49,087 nt of DNA from an uncultured Lachnospiraceae bacterium (GTDB taxonomy: Bacteria > Bacillota > Clostridia > Lachnospirales > Lachnospiraceae): contig CACYBK010000086.1 in NCBI GenBank assembly GCA_902772635.1, forward strand, positions 1-49,087, written 5' to 3'. The notes under the pieces are model-generated. The model was not told where the DNA came from and ran no database searches. It was given only the letters and a program-made list of their open reading frames with translations. Both the position numbers and the translations under genes were made by a program. Below, one piece after another: positions 1 to 8,150 of the stretch (positions are counted from its first letter, which is position 1; the number at the start of each line of letters is the position of its first letter).

Positions 1-349
1 ATTCAGAGCAGACCTTTTCAAAAAACTTGTTGAAATGCTGATACAAAAAGGGTATGATACTTATGCTCAAAATACGATATGCTCCGCAACCTCGCTTCGG
101 CAGAGCGAAGCCGGGGAGCTTTCGGAGTGGGCAGATGTAATGCTGGTAATTGGCGGTAAGAACAGTTCAAACAGTGCAAAGCTGTTTGACATTTGCAGGG
201 AAAGGTGTGAAAAGACCTTTTTTCTGCAAGGAGCAGACGATCTAAAGATTTCGGAGCTACATTCCATTCGATGCATCGGTATTACAGCGGGGGCTTCAAC
301 CCCGGACAAAATTATCGAGGAGGTTTTTAAGAAATGTCAGACAACATGA
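1..349 (+). CDS. ispH: 4-hydroxy-3-methylbut-2-enyl diphosphate reductase IspH, C-terminal part
   Basis: This is the 3' end of ispH; the reading frame is open from base 2, so the gene starts before the window. IspH is the [4Fe-4S] enzyme of the last MEP-pathway step, reducing HMBPP to IPP and DMAPP. The sequence shows the family's C-terminal signatures: NTICSATSLRQ, whose Cys is the third cluster ligand in known IspH proteins, then VIGGKNSSNS, and near the end GITAGASTP. The stop lies 16 bp inside the following S1-domain gene, so the two are translationally coupled. IspH next to, or fused with, S1 domains is known in Firmicutes; here they are separate overlapping frames. Identification is firm; the N-terminal half cannot be seen. 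Confidence 0.95.
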   Translation, partial: FRADLFKKLVEMLIQKGYDTYAQNTICSATSLRQSEAGELSEWADVMLVIGGKNSSNSAKLFDICRERCEKTFFLQGADDLKISELHSIRCIGITAGASTPDKIIEEVFKKCQTT

Positions 350-1491
350 GTTTCGAGCAAATGCTTGAACAATCGTTCAAAACCATTAGGAATGGAGATG
401 TGGTCACCGGCACGATCATTTCAGTCAAGCCGGAAGAGATCGTCCTGAACATCGGCTACAAGTCCGATGGGATCATTTCAAGAAATGAATATTCTGCCGA
501 TTCAAATCTTGATCTTACTACCGTCGCAAAAGAGGGCGACGAAATGGAAGCGAAGGTCGTCAAGGTGAATGACGGGGAGGGTCAGGTCATTCTTTCATAC
601 AGAAGACTTGCCCAGGAAAAAGGAAATCAGCGCCTTAAGGAAGCCTTCGAAAAAGACGAGATCCTTACAGGAAAGGTTGTCCAGGTACTGAAGGGCGGAC
701 TTTCAGCAGAGGTGGACGGAGCAAGGGTCTTCATTCCCGCCAGCCTCATTTCGGATGGCTACATCAAGGACCTTTCACAGTTCAAGGGTCAGGAGCTTGA
801 ATTCAAGATCATCGAATTTGAGCCGAGAAAGAGAAGGATCATCGGTGACAGGAAACAGCTCATCGTTGAGGACAAGAAGGTTAAGCAGGACGAGCTTCTT
901 TCTACCTTGAAGCAGGGCGATGTTATCGATGGTACTGTAAAGAATGTTACCAACTTCGGTGCTTTCGTGGATCTCGGCGGTATAGACGGGCTTCTTCATA
1001 TTTCCGAGATGTCCTGGGGCAGGGTGGAGAATCCTGCAAAGCTTTATAAGGAAGGCGATCCCGTAAAGGTATTCATCAAGGATATCAAAGATTCAAAGAT
1101 AGCTCTTTCAAGGAAATTCCCTGATGAAAATCCCTGGAATGATGCTGCTGAAAGATTTGCGGTAGGCAATGTCGTAAAGGGACGTGTTGCCAGGATGGCA
1201 GATTTTGGAGCATTTATAGAGCTTGCTCCCGGTATTGACGGTCTCCTTCATGTTTCCCAGATATCGAAGGATCATATCGACAAGCCTTCAGATGTTCTGA
1301 CTGTTGGTCAGGAGGTTGAGGCAAGGGTCGTTGAACTCCGTGAGAATGAGCACAAGATATCTCTTTCACTTAAGGCTCTGAACAAGTCCGATGAGGACGA
1401 GGCTGAAAATCCTGAGACTGAGGAAGCTGAAGCAGCTGCTGCACCGGCAGAGGATAGCCCGGCAGCAGAGGAACCGAAGGAAGAAGCATGA
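334..1491 (+). CDS. rpsA: S1 RNA-binding domain protein (ribosomal protein S1-like)
   Basis: A 385-residue protein with four S1 repeats at about residues 19-90, 105-175, 190-260 and 272-345. The last two are the best conserved (TNFGAFVDLGGIDGLLHISE and ADFGAFIELAPGIDGLLHVSQ). A tail from about residue 350 is almost entirely Glu, Ala, Asp and Pro. S1-type proteins bind single-stranded mRNA and in proteobacteria help 30S initiation; in Firmicutes the role is less certain, and four repeats is a usual number there. The start is ATG 334, preceded by GAGGAGG ending about 10 bases upstream inside ispH. The gene overlaps ispH by 16 bp. A non-ribosomal regulatory S1 protein cannot be excluded. Confidence 0.9.
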   Translation: MSDNMSFEQMLEQSFKTIRNGDVVTGTIISVKPEEIVLNIGYKSDGIISRNEYSADSNLDLTTVAKEGDEMEAKVVKVNDGEGQVILSYRRLAQEKGNQRLKEAFEKDEILTGKVVQVLKGGLSAEVDGARVFIPASLISDGYIKDLSQFKGQELEFKIIEFEPRKRRIIGDRKQLIVEDKKVKQDELLSTLKQGDVIDGTVKNVTNFGAFVDLGGIDGLLHISEMSWGRVENPAKLYKEGDPVKVFIKDIKDSKIALSRKFPDENPWNDAAERFAVGNVVKGRVARMADFGAFIELAPGIDGLLHVSQISKDHIDKPSDVLTVGQEVEARVVELRENEHKISLSLKALNKSDEDEAENPETEEAEAAAAPAEDSPAAEEPKEEA

Positions 1492-1497
1492 ACTCTT

Positions 1498-1565
1498 TGA
1501 GTTTTTCATAGCAGGTAAGTTGCAGGAACGCGGGCTTTATCAAAAACTCACGTTCCTGTTTTGTT
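1498..1565 (+). promoter_or_regulatory. Crossing inverted repeats between the S1 gene and cheR (attenuator-like or terminator)
   Basis: Two perfect inverted repeats interleave here. Arm A TGAGTTTTT (1498-1506) pairs with arm C AAAAACTCA (1542-1550). Arm B CAGGAACG (1523-1530) pairs with arm D CGTTCCTG (1551-1558). The order A-B-C-D means both stems cannot form in a simple nested fold. Stem B-D is followed by TTTTGTT and could act as an intrinsic terminator; stem A-C would then compete with it. It could equally be a plain terminator of the S1 transcript with a large loop. Function is inferred; the pairing is visible. Confidence 0.5.
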
Positions 1566-1583
1566 AGAAAGGGGAAACAAAAA

Positions 1584-2357
1584 GTGGACGGTTACGAGGA
1601 ATTCAAATCCGAGATCTTCAAGATGACAAAGATCGACCTTTCCGCTTACAAGGAAAAGCAGATGAAGCGGAGGATAGAGTCGCTTGTTCAGAAACGCTCC
1701 TGCAAGTCCTTCGCAGAATATCTGGGGCTTCTGAAGAAGGAGACAGAGGTCTTTAATGAGTTTATCAACTTCATGACGATAAATGTAAGTAACTTCTACA
1801 GAAATCCGGATCAGTGGAAGCTTCTTGTTGAAAAGTTTGTTCCGGAGCTTATTGAAAAAAACGGGAAGAGGCTTAAGATCTGGAGTGCTGCCTGCTCTAC
1901 CGGCGACGAGCCTTATTCTCTTGTAATGGCTCTTTCTGATCTTATCCCGATGAAGGATGTAAAGATATATGCTACCGATATCGACAAGACCGTTATCGGA
2001 AAGGCAAAGGTCGGGCTTTATAACGACAAGTCCATCGTTGATATTCCCGAGGACAAGAAAAAGAAGTACTTCACGAAGATCGGGGATTCTTTCAAGATAT
2101 CGGATGAGATCAAGCGCCAGGTTGAATTTCACGAAGCGAACCTTTTGAAGGATCCTTATCCCAGAGACTGCGATCTCATTGTGTGCAGAAATGTTCTCAT
2201 ATACTTTACCGAAGAAGCAAAGAAGGAAGTCTATATCAAGTTCAGAGAGGCCATGAAGCCCGGCGGGATCCTTTTCATAGGAAGCACGGAGCAGGTCATG
2301 GACTATAAGGAGATCGGACTTGAGAGGCGCTCTTCGTTCTTCTACCAGAGGGTTTAG
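1584..2357 (+). CDS. cheR: CheR-family protein-glutamate O-methyltransferase
   Basis: A 257-residue cytoplasmic SAM-dependent methyltransferase of the CheR family, which methylates glutamates on chemoreceptors. The N-terminal helical domain covers about residues 1-75, with the family motif INVSNFYRNPDQW. The SAM-binding fold contains KIWSAACSTGDEPYSL, then ATDIDKTVI and CDLIVCRNVLIYF. The start is GTG 1584, preceded by AAAGGGG about 10 bases upstream. No other chemotaxis gene lies in the window, so this is an orphan copy between housekeeping genes, and its substrate may not be a classical chemoreceptor. The 3' end overlaps the convergent exonuclease gene by 62 bp. Confidence 0.92.
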   Translation: MDGYEEFKSEIFKMTKIDLSAYKEKQMKRRIESLVQKRSCKSFAEYLGLLKKETEVFNEFINFMTINVSNFYRNPDQWKLLVEKFVPELIEKNGKRLKIWSAACSTGDEPYSLVMALSDLIPMKDVKIYATDIDKTVIGKAKVGLYNDKSIVDIPEDKKKKYFTKIGDSFKISDEIKRQVEFHEANLLKDPYPRDCDLIVCRNVLIYFTEEAKKEVYIKFREAMKPGGILFIGSTEQVMDYKEIGLERRSSFFYQRV

Positions 2358-3480
2358 TTGCCAGAAAGCTTTTAACGATCAATCCGGCATAGCTTGTCAG
2401 GAATTCTTCCGAGACAGCATGCCGGTCTTTTTTTATGCAGCAGCATTTTTCTTTGTATGAGTTTTTGTACAGGAGTCCAAAGAGGGCACCTGCCTCATCT
2501 TCAAAACCCTCCGGTACGGGGAAGAAATCACCTTCTTCATCAACATAGCATTCCTCCTTCAAGGGCTTTCTGTATCGTTCCTTTTCAAGCGAATAGGAAA
2601 GTGCCTTTGGTATTATCCTTTCTTCTTCAATGAGATAAACATAAGCCGTTGGATCAGGAAGATAGTGTTTCATTTTACAGTGCGAAAAGTTTATGGTCCC
2701 CTTTATCCTGTTTTCATCAAATGTGATAAGGAAATCATCGGTCCTTATTGAAAATGGTGAATAGATATTTATGCCGCTTGATCCTGAAAAAGAGATTGAA
2801 TCATTATCATTCAAAATGACCTTTTCTACGGAAAAGGCGGGTGAGAAGAGCTTCTTTATCTCATCCAGAATGAGCAGCGGATATAGATTTTGTATATCCA
2901 AAAGATTGTGGGAAAGAAGTTCCTTTTCATTTTCATGTCCATGATGAAGCGCATATTCAAAGAAGACTCCGATGAGTTCACCTCCCGACTTGTCGCCTTC
3001 CCGGAAGATCCCAAAAAAGGCCTCTATGTCCCGGAGCCGCCTTCCCTTCATTGGGAAGATATTTGTAAGTTTTTTTACATCCCCAAATAGGTCTCTCCAC
3101 TTTAGAGGGATAGAGGGAAGAGCGTATTTTTGAAGCCTTGCATTCAAAAAAGGAATGTCGAAGGAAGTGATGTTGTAGCCGGCGAGCAGCATATCGGACG
3201 AATCCGAAAGTCTTTCAAGGAAGGCAAGAAGAAGCTCTTTTTCGTCATCCGCCCCCTCAGCCAGAAGCTGGATAGAGCGGAGTTTTTTTTCTTCGTTAAT
3301 GAAGGATAGTCCTATAAGATAGACCATATTGCTCTTCGGCGAAAAGCCGGTGGTCTCGATATCAAAGAACAATAGCCTTTCTGCTTCTCCATTTGCTGAA
3401 AGAAGATAATGGTATTTCCTGTCTATTTCTTTTTCATGGATCACGGTTTTCATATATTCTTTGTATCGTATTTTGAACAT
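2296..3480 (-). CDS. YprB-type ribonuclease H-like exonuclease
   Basis: A 394-residue protein with a DnaQ-like 3'-5' exonuclease fold. Visible motifs are LLFFDIETTGFSP at about residues 35-48 (Exo I, two acidic residues), LLAGYNITSFDIPFLNARL (Exo II), and further on SHNLLDIQNL with the His and Asp of Exo III. This matches the Firmicutes YprB family, of uncertain biological role and presumed to act on RNA or DNA. The C-terminal 120 or so residues are not a domain I recognise. The start is uncertain: neither the first Met nor the one at residue 10 (MKTVIHEKE) has a clear Shine-Dalgarno site. It is divergent from rnfC and convergent with cheR, overlapping it by 62 bp. Confidence 0.8.
   Translation of the reverse strand: MFKIRYKEYMKTVIHEKEIDRKYHYLLSANGEAERLLFFDIETTGFSPKSNMVYLIGLSFINEEKKLRSIQLLAEGADDEKELLLAFLERLSDSSDMLLAGYNITSFDIPFLNARLQKYALPSIPLKWRDLFGDVKKLTNIFPMKGRRLRDIEAFFGIFREGDKSGGELIGVFFEYALHHGHENEKELLSHNLLDIQNLYPLLILDEIKKLFSPAFSVEKVILNDNDSISFSGSSGINIYSPFSIRTDDFLITFDENRIKGTINFSHCKMKHYLPDPTAYVYLIEEERIIPKALSYSLEKERYRKPLKEECYVDEEGDFFPVPEGFEDEAGALFGLLYKNSYKEKCCCIKKDRHAVSEEFLTSYAGLIVKSFLATKPSGRRTKSASQVRSPYSP
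2384..2434 (+). terminator. Intrinsic terminator of cheR, inside the antisense exonuclease gene
   Basis: CCGGCAT (2384-2390) pairs with ATGCCGG (2419-2425). The stem continues inward with GC and TGTC against GACA and GC, capped by GGAA/TTCC, and is followed by TCTTTTTTT. It lies 27 bases after the cheR stop, in the right orientation to end that transcript. It also lies wholly within the 3' coding part of the minus-strand exonuclease gene. Confidence 0.8.
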
Positions 3481-3508
3481 AAATGTTCAACAATAAAGCG
3501 CCCGTTTT

Positions 3509-3539
3509 TTGCGTTTTTATTGGTGAAAAGTGTTATCAT
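3509..3539 (+). promoter_or_regulatory. Candidate promoter of the rnf operon
   Basis: TTGCGT (3509-3514) lies 19 bases before TATCAT (3534-3539). The -10 is preceded by TG at 3531-3532, giving an extended -10 (TGTTATCAT). This leaves a leader of roughly 60 bases before rnfC. The spacing is long and the -35 weak, so the extended -10 is the main support. Confidence 0.4.
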
Positions 3540-3606
3540 TGAAAAAGTCGGCATTGTATTTTTGTGTTCGACGCTATTTTACGAGGCAAAGGAGGATATC
3601 CACAGT

Positions 3607-4968
3607 ATGAGCCAGAGAACGTTCAAAGGCGGAGTACATCCCTTCGAAGGAAAAGAACTTTCAAAGGACAAGCCCGTTAAGGAGTTTCGTCCTGAGGGAG
3701 AATATGTATTTCCGCTTTCCCAGCATATCGGCGCCCCCGCAAAGGCGATCGTAGAGGTTGGGGATACCGTTCTTCGCGGGCAGAAGATCGCTGAGGCGGG
3801 TGGCTTTGTTTCATCCCCTGTTTTTTCTTCCGTTTCGGGAACGGTAAAAAAGCTTGAGAAAAGGCGAGGCGCCGTCGGTGATATGGTCGACAGCATTATC
3901 ATTGAGTCTGACGGACAATTCAATCCGGTAGAATTCAAAGGGACAGAGGACCCTTCAAAGCTTTCTTCCGAAGAGATCATCAAAAAGATACAGGAGGCGG
4001 GTATCGTCGGAATGGGCGGAGCCGGCTTCCCTACTCATGTCAAGCTTTCACCGAAGGATCCGAAGAAGATCGACTACATCATCATGAACGCGGCGGAGTG
4101 CGAGCCTTATCTCACGAGCGATTACAGGACTATGATAGAAAGCCCCGAAAAGCTTGTTTCCGGAATGAGGATCATACTTTCGCTTTTCCCGAAAGCGCAA
4201 GGTGTCTTTGCTATTGAAAATAATAAGCTTGATTGTATCGAAATATTCAATAAGCTGATCAAAAGTGAAGAGCGGATGTCTGTTACTGTTCTCGTAACAA
4301 AATATCCTCAGGGAGGAGAGCGTCAGATAATCCATGCCGTTACCGGCCGTGATATCAATTCAAAGATGCTTCCCGCTGACGCCGGCTGCATAGTTGACAA
4401 TGTTTCCACAATAGCAGCTATAGACGACGCGGTTTCCAGAGGCATACCACTTATTGACAGGACATTTACAGTGACAGGAGATGCTGTATGTGAGCCGAGG
4501 AATTTCCGGGTGCCCTGCGGTGTTTCCTTCCAGCAGATACTTGATGAAGCCGGAGGCTTTGTAAAAGAGCCCGAGAAGCTGATCTCAGGCGGCCCCATGA
4601 TGGGTTTTGCAATGTTTGACCTTTCCGCTCCCGTGACAAAGACCACATCAGCGCTTCTCGCTCTCGGCTTTGATGAAGCGAGCGCCGGGGAGACAACGAA
4701 CTGCATCAATTGCGGACGCTGTGTTGACGCTTGTCCCGAGCGGCTCATCCCGTCGCGGCTTGCCGATTATGCCATGTATGGCAATGACGAACTTTTTGAA
4801 AAGTGGTATGGCCTTGAGTGTATCGAGTGCGGCAGCTGTTCCTTTGTCTGCCCTGCGAAAAGGCCTCTGGCGCAGGATATCAAGTCAAAAAAGAAATTCG
4901 TTCTCGCGGCAAAACGGGCAGCACAGGCAGCTTTGAAGGCCAAGGCCGAAGAAAAAAGTAAGGGGTGA
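3607..4968 (+). CDS. rnfC: Ion-translocating Rnf complex subunit C
   Basis: RnfC (453 residues) is the peripheral NADH-side subunit of the Rnf complex, which couples electron flow between reduced ferredoxin and NAD+ to Na+ or H+ export. Visible are the N-terminal barrel-sandwich part (HIGAPAKAIVEVGDTV), a Gly-rich nucleotide/FMN region GIVGMGGAGFPTHVKL near residue 135, MNAAECEPYLTSDYR, and two ferredoxin-type clusters: Cys366/369/372/376 and Cys405/408/411/415. The frame is open further upstream, but ATG 3607 (MSQRTFKGGVHPF) is chosen because AAAGGAGG lies about 11 bases before it and the product then matches the family's start. First gene of rnfCDGEAB. Confidence 0.96.
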   Translation: MSQRTFKGGVHPFEGKELSKDKPVKEFRPEGEYVFPLSQHIGAPAKAIVEVGDTVLRGQKIAEAGGFVSSPVFSSVSGTVKKLEKRRGAVGDMVDSIIIESDGQFNPVEFKGTEDPSKLSSEEIIKKIQEAGIVGMGGAGFPTHVKLSPKDPKKIDYIIMNAAECEPYLTSDYRTMIESPEKLVSGMRIILSLFPKAQGVFAIENNKLDCIEIFNKLIKSEERMSVTVLVTKYPQGGERQIIHAVTGRDINSKMLPADAGCIVDNVSTIAAIDDAVSRGIPLIDRTFTVTGDAVCEPRNFRVPCGVSFQQILDEAGGFVKEPEKLISGGPMMGFAMFDLSAPVTKTTSALLALGFDEASAGETTNCINCGRCVDACPERLIPSRLADYAMYGNDELFEKWYGLECIECGSCSFVCPAKRPLAQDIKSKKKFVLAAKRAAQAALKAKAEEKSKG

Positions 4969-4973
4969 GAATA

Positions 4974-5963
4974 GTGGAAAAAAAGCTTAAAGTAACCTCC
5001 AATCCGCATGTAAGAGAGCGGATGGACACACAGAAGATAATGCTCTGTGTGATAATTTCCCTGCTTCCCGCTACGATCTTCGGTATCGTAAATTTCGGAC
5101 CCAGGGCCTTTGTGATCATAATTCTTTCAATAGGAACGGCGGTACTTTCCGAAGCCTGCTATGAAAAGCTCCTTCACAGGAAGTACACGATCAAAGATCT
5201 CTCCGCTGTCGTCACGGGACTCCTTCTTGCATTGAACCTTCCTTCATCGGTTCCTTTCTGGATCCCGATACTCGGAAGCGCGTTTGCGATCATAGTCGTA
5301 AAGATGCTCTTCGGCGGACTCGGGCAGAATTTCATGAACCCGGCTCTTGGGGCGAGATGCTTCCTCGTTATCAGTTTCACGTCTTTGATGACTGATTTTT
5401 CGCAGTATCCGGGTTACGAAGATGTCTTTTCCGGCGCCACACCGCTTGCACTGATCAAGGCAGGTGGAGAAGCTGATCCTCTTTCGATGCTCCTTGGAAA
5501 TATCCCCGGAACCATCGGCGAGACCTCCGTTATCTGTCTTCTTGCAGGGGCTGTGTTCCTGATCCTGATGGGGATCATAGATCTCAAGATACCCGGAACC
5601 TATATCGTTACATTCGCGATTTTCATGCTGATCTTTGGCGGACATGGCTTTGATCTGAATTACCTTACCGCGCAGCTTTGCGGAGGCGGTCTCATTCTCG
5701 GTGCCTTCTTCATGGCAACGGATTATGTTACGAGTCCTATAACGCCTCTTGGAAAGATAATATTCGGTATCATCCTCGGTGTCATGACAGGGATACTCCG
5801 TGTCTTCGGAGGTTCTGCGGAGGGCGTATCCTACGCTATCATATTCTCAAATCTCCTTGTTCCGCTCATTGAGAGATTTACTGTACCGAGAGCCTTTGGA
5901 ATATTGAAGGAAAAGAAGAAAAAAGAAGTGAAGTCTGATGGGAAAGGAGGCGCGAAGAAATGA
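4974..5963 (+). CDS. rnfD: Ion-translocating Rnf complex subunit D
   Basis: RnfD (329 residues) is an integral membrane subunit carrying covalent FMN. Several hydrophobic segments are evident, starting at IMLCVIISLLPATIFGI. The flavinylation motif is SGATPLAL with Thr156 as the expected attachment site. GTG 4974 is preferred over GTG 4965, because AGGGGTG (4961-4967) is then correctly spaced and the product begins MEKKLKVTSNPHVR as in other RnfD/NqrB-like proteins. It starts 5 bases after rnfC. The bound FMN would be installed by an ApbE enzyme, one of which is encoded at 11.5-12.6 kb. Confidence 0.95.
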   Translation: MEKKLKVTSNPHVRERMDTQKIMLCVIISLLPATIFGIVNFGPRAFVIIILSIGTAVLSEACYEKLLHRKYTIKDLSAVVTGLLLALNLPSSVPFWIPILGSAFAIIVVKMLFGGLGQNFMNPALGARCFLVISFTSLMTDFSQYPGYEDVFSGATPLALIKAGGEADPLSMLLGNIPGTIGETSVICLLAGAVFLILMGIIDLKIPGTYIVTFAIFMLIFGGHGFDLNYLTAQLCGGGLILGAFFMATDYVTSPITPLGKIIFGIILGVMTGILRVFGGSAEGVSYAIIFSNLLVPLIERFTVPRAFGILKEKKKKEVKSDGKGGAKK

Positions 5964-6574
5964 AGGGTAAGCTTGTAAAGGACGCGCTGATCCTTACTAT
6001 CATTACTTTGGTTTCAGGCCTTGGACTCGGCTTTGTTTACGAGATCACAAAGGAGCCTATCAGGGTTGCAAAGGAGGCAGCACTTATCAGATCCTACAAG
6101 GCGGTATTTGAGGATGCCGAGGGTTTTGAGGACTATGAGGACTTTGATGCCGAGGAGGCAAAAGAGCTGCTTTCTGACAGCGGTATTTCAGGTGTTTCCA
6201 TTACTTTTACCGAGAAAGCTCTTGATTCCTCAAAGGACTTGATCGGCTATGTCATAGGAGTTAAGTCACAGGGCGGCTACGGCGGACCGATCGAATTTTC
6301 CATGGGTGTTACTTCGGACGGAGAGCTTACAGGCTATTCCATTACCTCTATCAGTGAGACAGCCGGTCTTGGAATGAAAGCAGATCAGTACGGCGAAAAG
6401 ACCTTCTCATATCAGTGGATAGGAAAGGACGCTTCTTCTCCCGATTATGCAGTCAAAAAAGATGGCGGTGAGATAGAAGCGATATCAGGTGCGACCATTA
6501 CCTCACGCTGCATGACAAACGGGATCAATGGCGGTATTGCCTGGTTCAATTATCTGGAAGGAGGCGCTCAATAA
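5960..6574 (+). CDS. rnfG: Ion-translocating Rnf complex subunit G
   Basis: RnfG (204 residues) has one N-terminal membrane anchor (ALILTIITLVSGLGLGFVYEI) and an extracytoplasmic FMN-binding domain. The flavinylation motif EAISGATITS is present, with Thr179 as the expected covalent FMN site. It lies in the electron path between RnfB/RnfC and RnfD. The gene overlaps rnfD by 4 bp (ATGA) and has AAAGGAGG within the rnfD 3' end as ribosome binding site. Length and motif match the family. Confidence 0.95.
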   Translation: MKGKLVKDALILTIITLVSGLGLGFVYEITKEPIRVAKEAALIRSYKAVFEDAEGFEDYEDFDAEEAKELLSDSGISGVSITFTEKALDSSKDLIGYVIGVKSQGGYGGPIEFSMGVTSDGELTGYSITSISETAGLGMKADQYGEKTFSYQWIGKDASSPDYAVKKDGGEIEAISGATITSRCMTNGINGGIAWFNYLEGGAQ

Positions 6575-7515
6575 TGAAAACAATAATAGAACGCCTTAAA
6601 AACGGAATTATCACAGAGAATCCCACTTTCGTTCTGATGCTCGGGATGTGTCCGACTCTTGCGGTCACTACCTCTGCGATAAACGGAATAGGCATGGGAC
6701 TTTCGACCACGGTTGTTCTTGCGCTTTCTAATCTTATTATTTCGATCCTTAGAAAGGCGATACCCGATCGCGTCAGAATGCCTGCCTTCATAGTCATAGT
6801 CGCATCCTTTGTTACGATAGTACAGTTTTTGATGGAGGGCTTTGTTCCGAGCCTTTATGCTTCGCTTGGTCTCTATATCCCTCTTATCGTCGTAAACTGC
6901 ATTATCCTCGGACGTGCTGAGTCTTACGCATCAAAGAATCCGCCTATCGCTTCGCTTTTTGACGGGATAGGAATGGGACTCGGGTTTACGGCGTCCATCA
7001 CAGTGATCGGCCTCGTAAGAGAGTTTCTCGGTGCAGGCACACTCTTTGACAAGCAGGTTCTTCCGCTTGCGGATCCCGCCAATGGTGTACCCGGCTTCAC
7101 GCCGATATCGATATTTGTAATGGCGCCCGGAGCCTTCTTTATACTCGCAATCCTGGTCGCAGTGATGAAGGAGCTTCGGCTTCGGATGGAGAAGAAAGGC
7201 AAGCCTCTTGCAGCCTCTGCGTCAGTATTCAATGATGAGGACTGTACTGTATGTCCTTTTGCTGACTCCTGTACGGGAAAGGCTGCAGTCATGCAGATAG
7301 AAAGCGGACAAAAAAAGGAAACGCCCGTCAAAACTGAAACAGTAAAAGCAGAAGCGGCAGGAGAAGATACAGAAGAAAAAGCAAAGGAAAAGGTCGAAGA
7401 GCAAACGGAGGCTTTGGCAAAGACCCCTGAAAGATCGGCTTCCCAAGGCAACCAAAAAAACGCGGCCACAAAGAAAACGAATGCGAAAAAAAATAATAAA
7501 GGAGGTAAAAGATAA
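6574..7515 (+). CDS. rnfE: Ion-translocating Rnf complex subunit E with a long C-terminal tail
   Basis: RnfE is an integral membrane subunit paired with RnfA. The membrane core covers about residues 1-205 and has the family features (NPTFVLMLGMCPTLAVTTSA, the YIPLIVVNCIILGRAESYA loop, FDGIGMGLGFT). The protein is 313 residues, about 100 longer than the usual core. The extra part holds a Cys cluster (Cys224, Cys227, Cys233) and then some 70 residues dominated by Lys, Glu, Ala and Thr that look disordered. The stop of rnfG and the start share one base. The identity is firm; the tail's function is unknown. Its composition is unlike the rest of the operon, but the reading frame is intact. Confidence 0.94.
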   Translation: MKTIIERLKNGIITENPTFVLMLGMCPTLAVTTSAINGIGMGLSTTVVLALSNLIISILRKAIPDRVRMPAFIVIVASFVTIVQFLMEGFVPSLYASLGLYIPLIVVNCIILGRAESYASKNPPIASLFDGIGMGLGFTASITVIGLVREFLGAGTLFDKQVLPLADPANGVPGFTPISIFVMAPGAFFILAILVAVMKELRLRMEKKGKPLAASASVFNDEDCTVCPFADSCTGKAAVMQIESGQKKETPVKTETVKAEAAGEDTEEKAKEKVEEQTEALAKTPERSASQGNQKNAATKKTNAKKNNKGGKR

Positions 7516-8132
7516 TGAGCGGTGAAATGAATATCTTCGCCGAGCTTATGCTCATACTTGTCTCGACCTCTGTCGTCAGCAATGTAGTACTTTCCCAGTT
7601 CCTGGGGCTCTGCCCGTTCTTCGGGGTTTCCAAAAAGGTTGAGACCGCACTCGGAATGGGAGTAGCCATCATATTCGTGATAACACTTGCTTCCATAGTC
7701 ACCGGAGTGATCTACAAGTTCGTACTGATACCTACAGGCTTTACTTATCTTCAGACCATTATTTTCATCCTGGTGATCGCAGCGCTCGTTCAGTTCGTTG
7801 AGATGGTATTAAAGAAGCATATTCCGTCGCTTTACAGATCGCTCGGAGTTTATCTTCCTCTGATAACAACGAACTGCGCGGTTCTCGGTGTTGCGCTTAC
7901 AAATGTTACCAATTACTACGATACCGACGCTCCGTTCTCTATTCTGAAGGGAACCTTCTACGGCTTTGGAACAGCAGTTGGCTTCATGATAGCGATCGTC
8001 ATTCTGGCATCGATCAGGGAAAAGATGGAAAAAAATGATGTCCCGCGCGCTTTCAAGGGAACCGGCATTGTTGTGGTTACTGCGGGTCTTATGGCTATCG
8101 CGTTCTGCGGCTTTTCCGGCGTTATCAAGTAA
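7515..8132 (+). CDS. rnfA: Ion-translocating Rnf complex subunit A
   Basis: RnfA (205 residues) is the second of the two homologous membrane subunits that, with RnfE, form the antiparallel core of the ion pump. The core begins VVLSQFLGLCPFFGVSKKVETALGMG and includes YLPLITTNCAVLGVAL, where the conserved Cys residues match those thought to hold an intramembrane [2Fe-2S] cluster at the RnfA/E interface. AAAGGAGGTAAAAG precedes ATG 7515, and the start overlaps the rnfE stop by one base. Confidence 0.96.
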   Translation: MSGEMNIFAELMLILVSTSVVSNVVLSQFLGLCPFFGVSKKVETALGMGVAIIFVITLASIVTGVIYKFVLIPTGFTYLQTIIFILVIAALVQFVEMVLKKHIPSLYRSLGVYLPLITTNCAVLGVALTNVTNYYDTDAPFSILKGTFYGFGTAVGFMIAIVILASIREKMEKNDVPRAFKGTGIVVVTAGLMAIAFCGFSGVIK

Positions 8133-8150
8133 GGGAGGGAGTGAAGAGTT

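Noticed and set aside
3409..3606. A 66-codon N-terminal extension of RnfC in the same frame
   Set aside because: It runs through the promoter region and has no ribosome binding site at its start; AAAGGAGG sits before ATG 3607 and homologues begin at that point.
4323..4748. Open frame antisense to rnfC (and similar long antisense frames in proA, recG, hisD and elsewhere)
   Set aside because: They lack ribosome binding sites and recognisable motifs and mirror the codon bias of the real gene; all lie inside well-identified genes.
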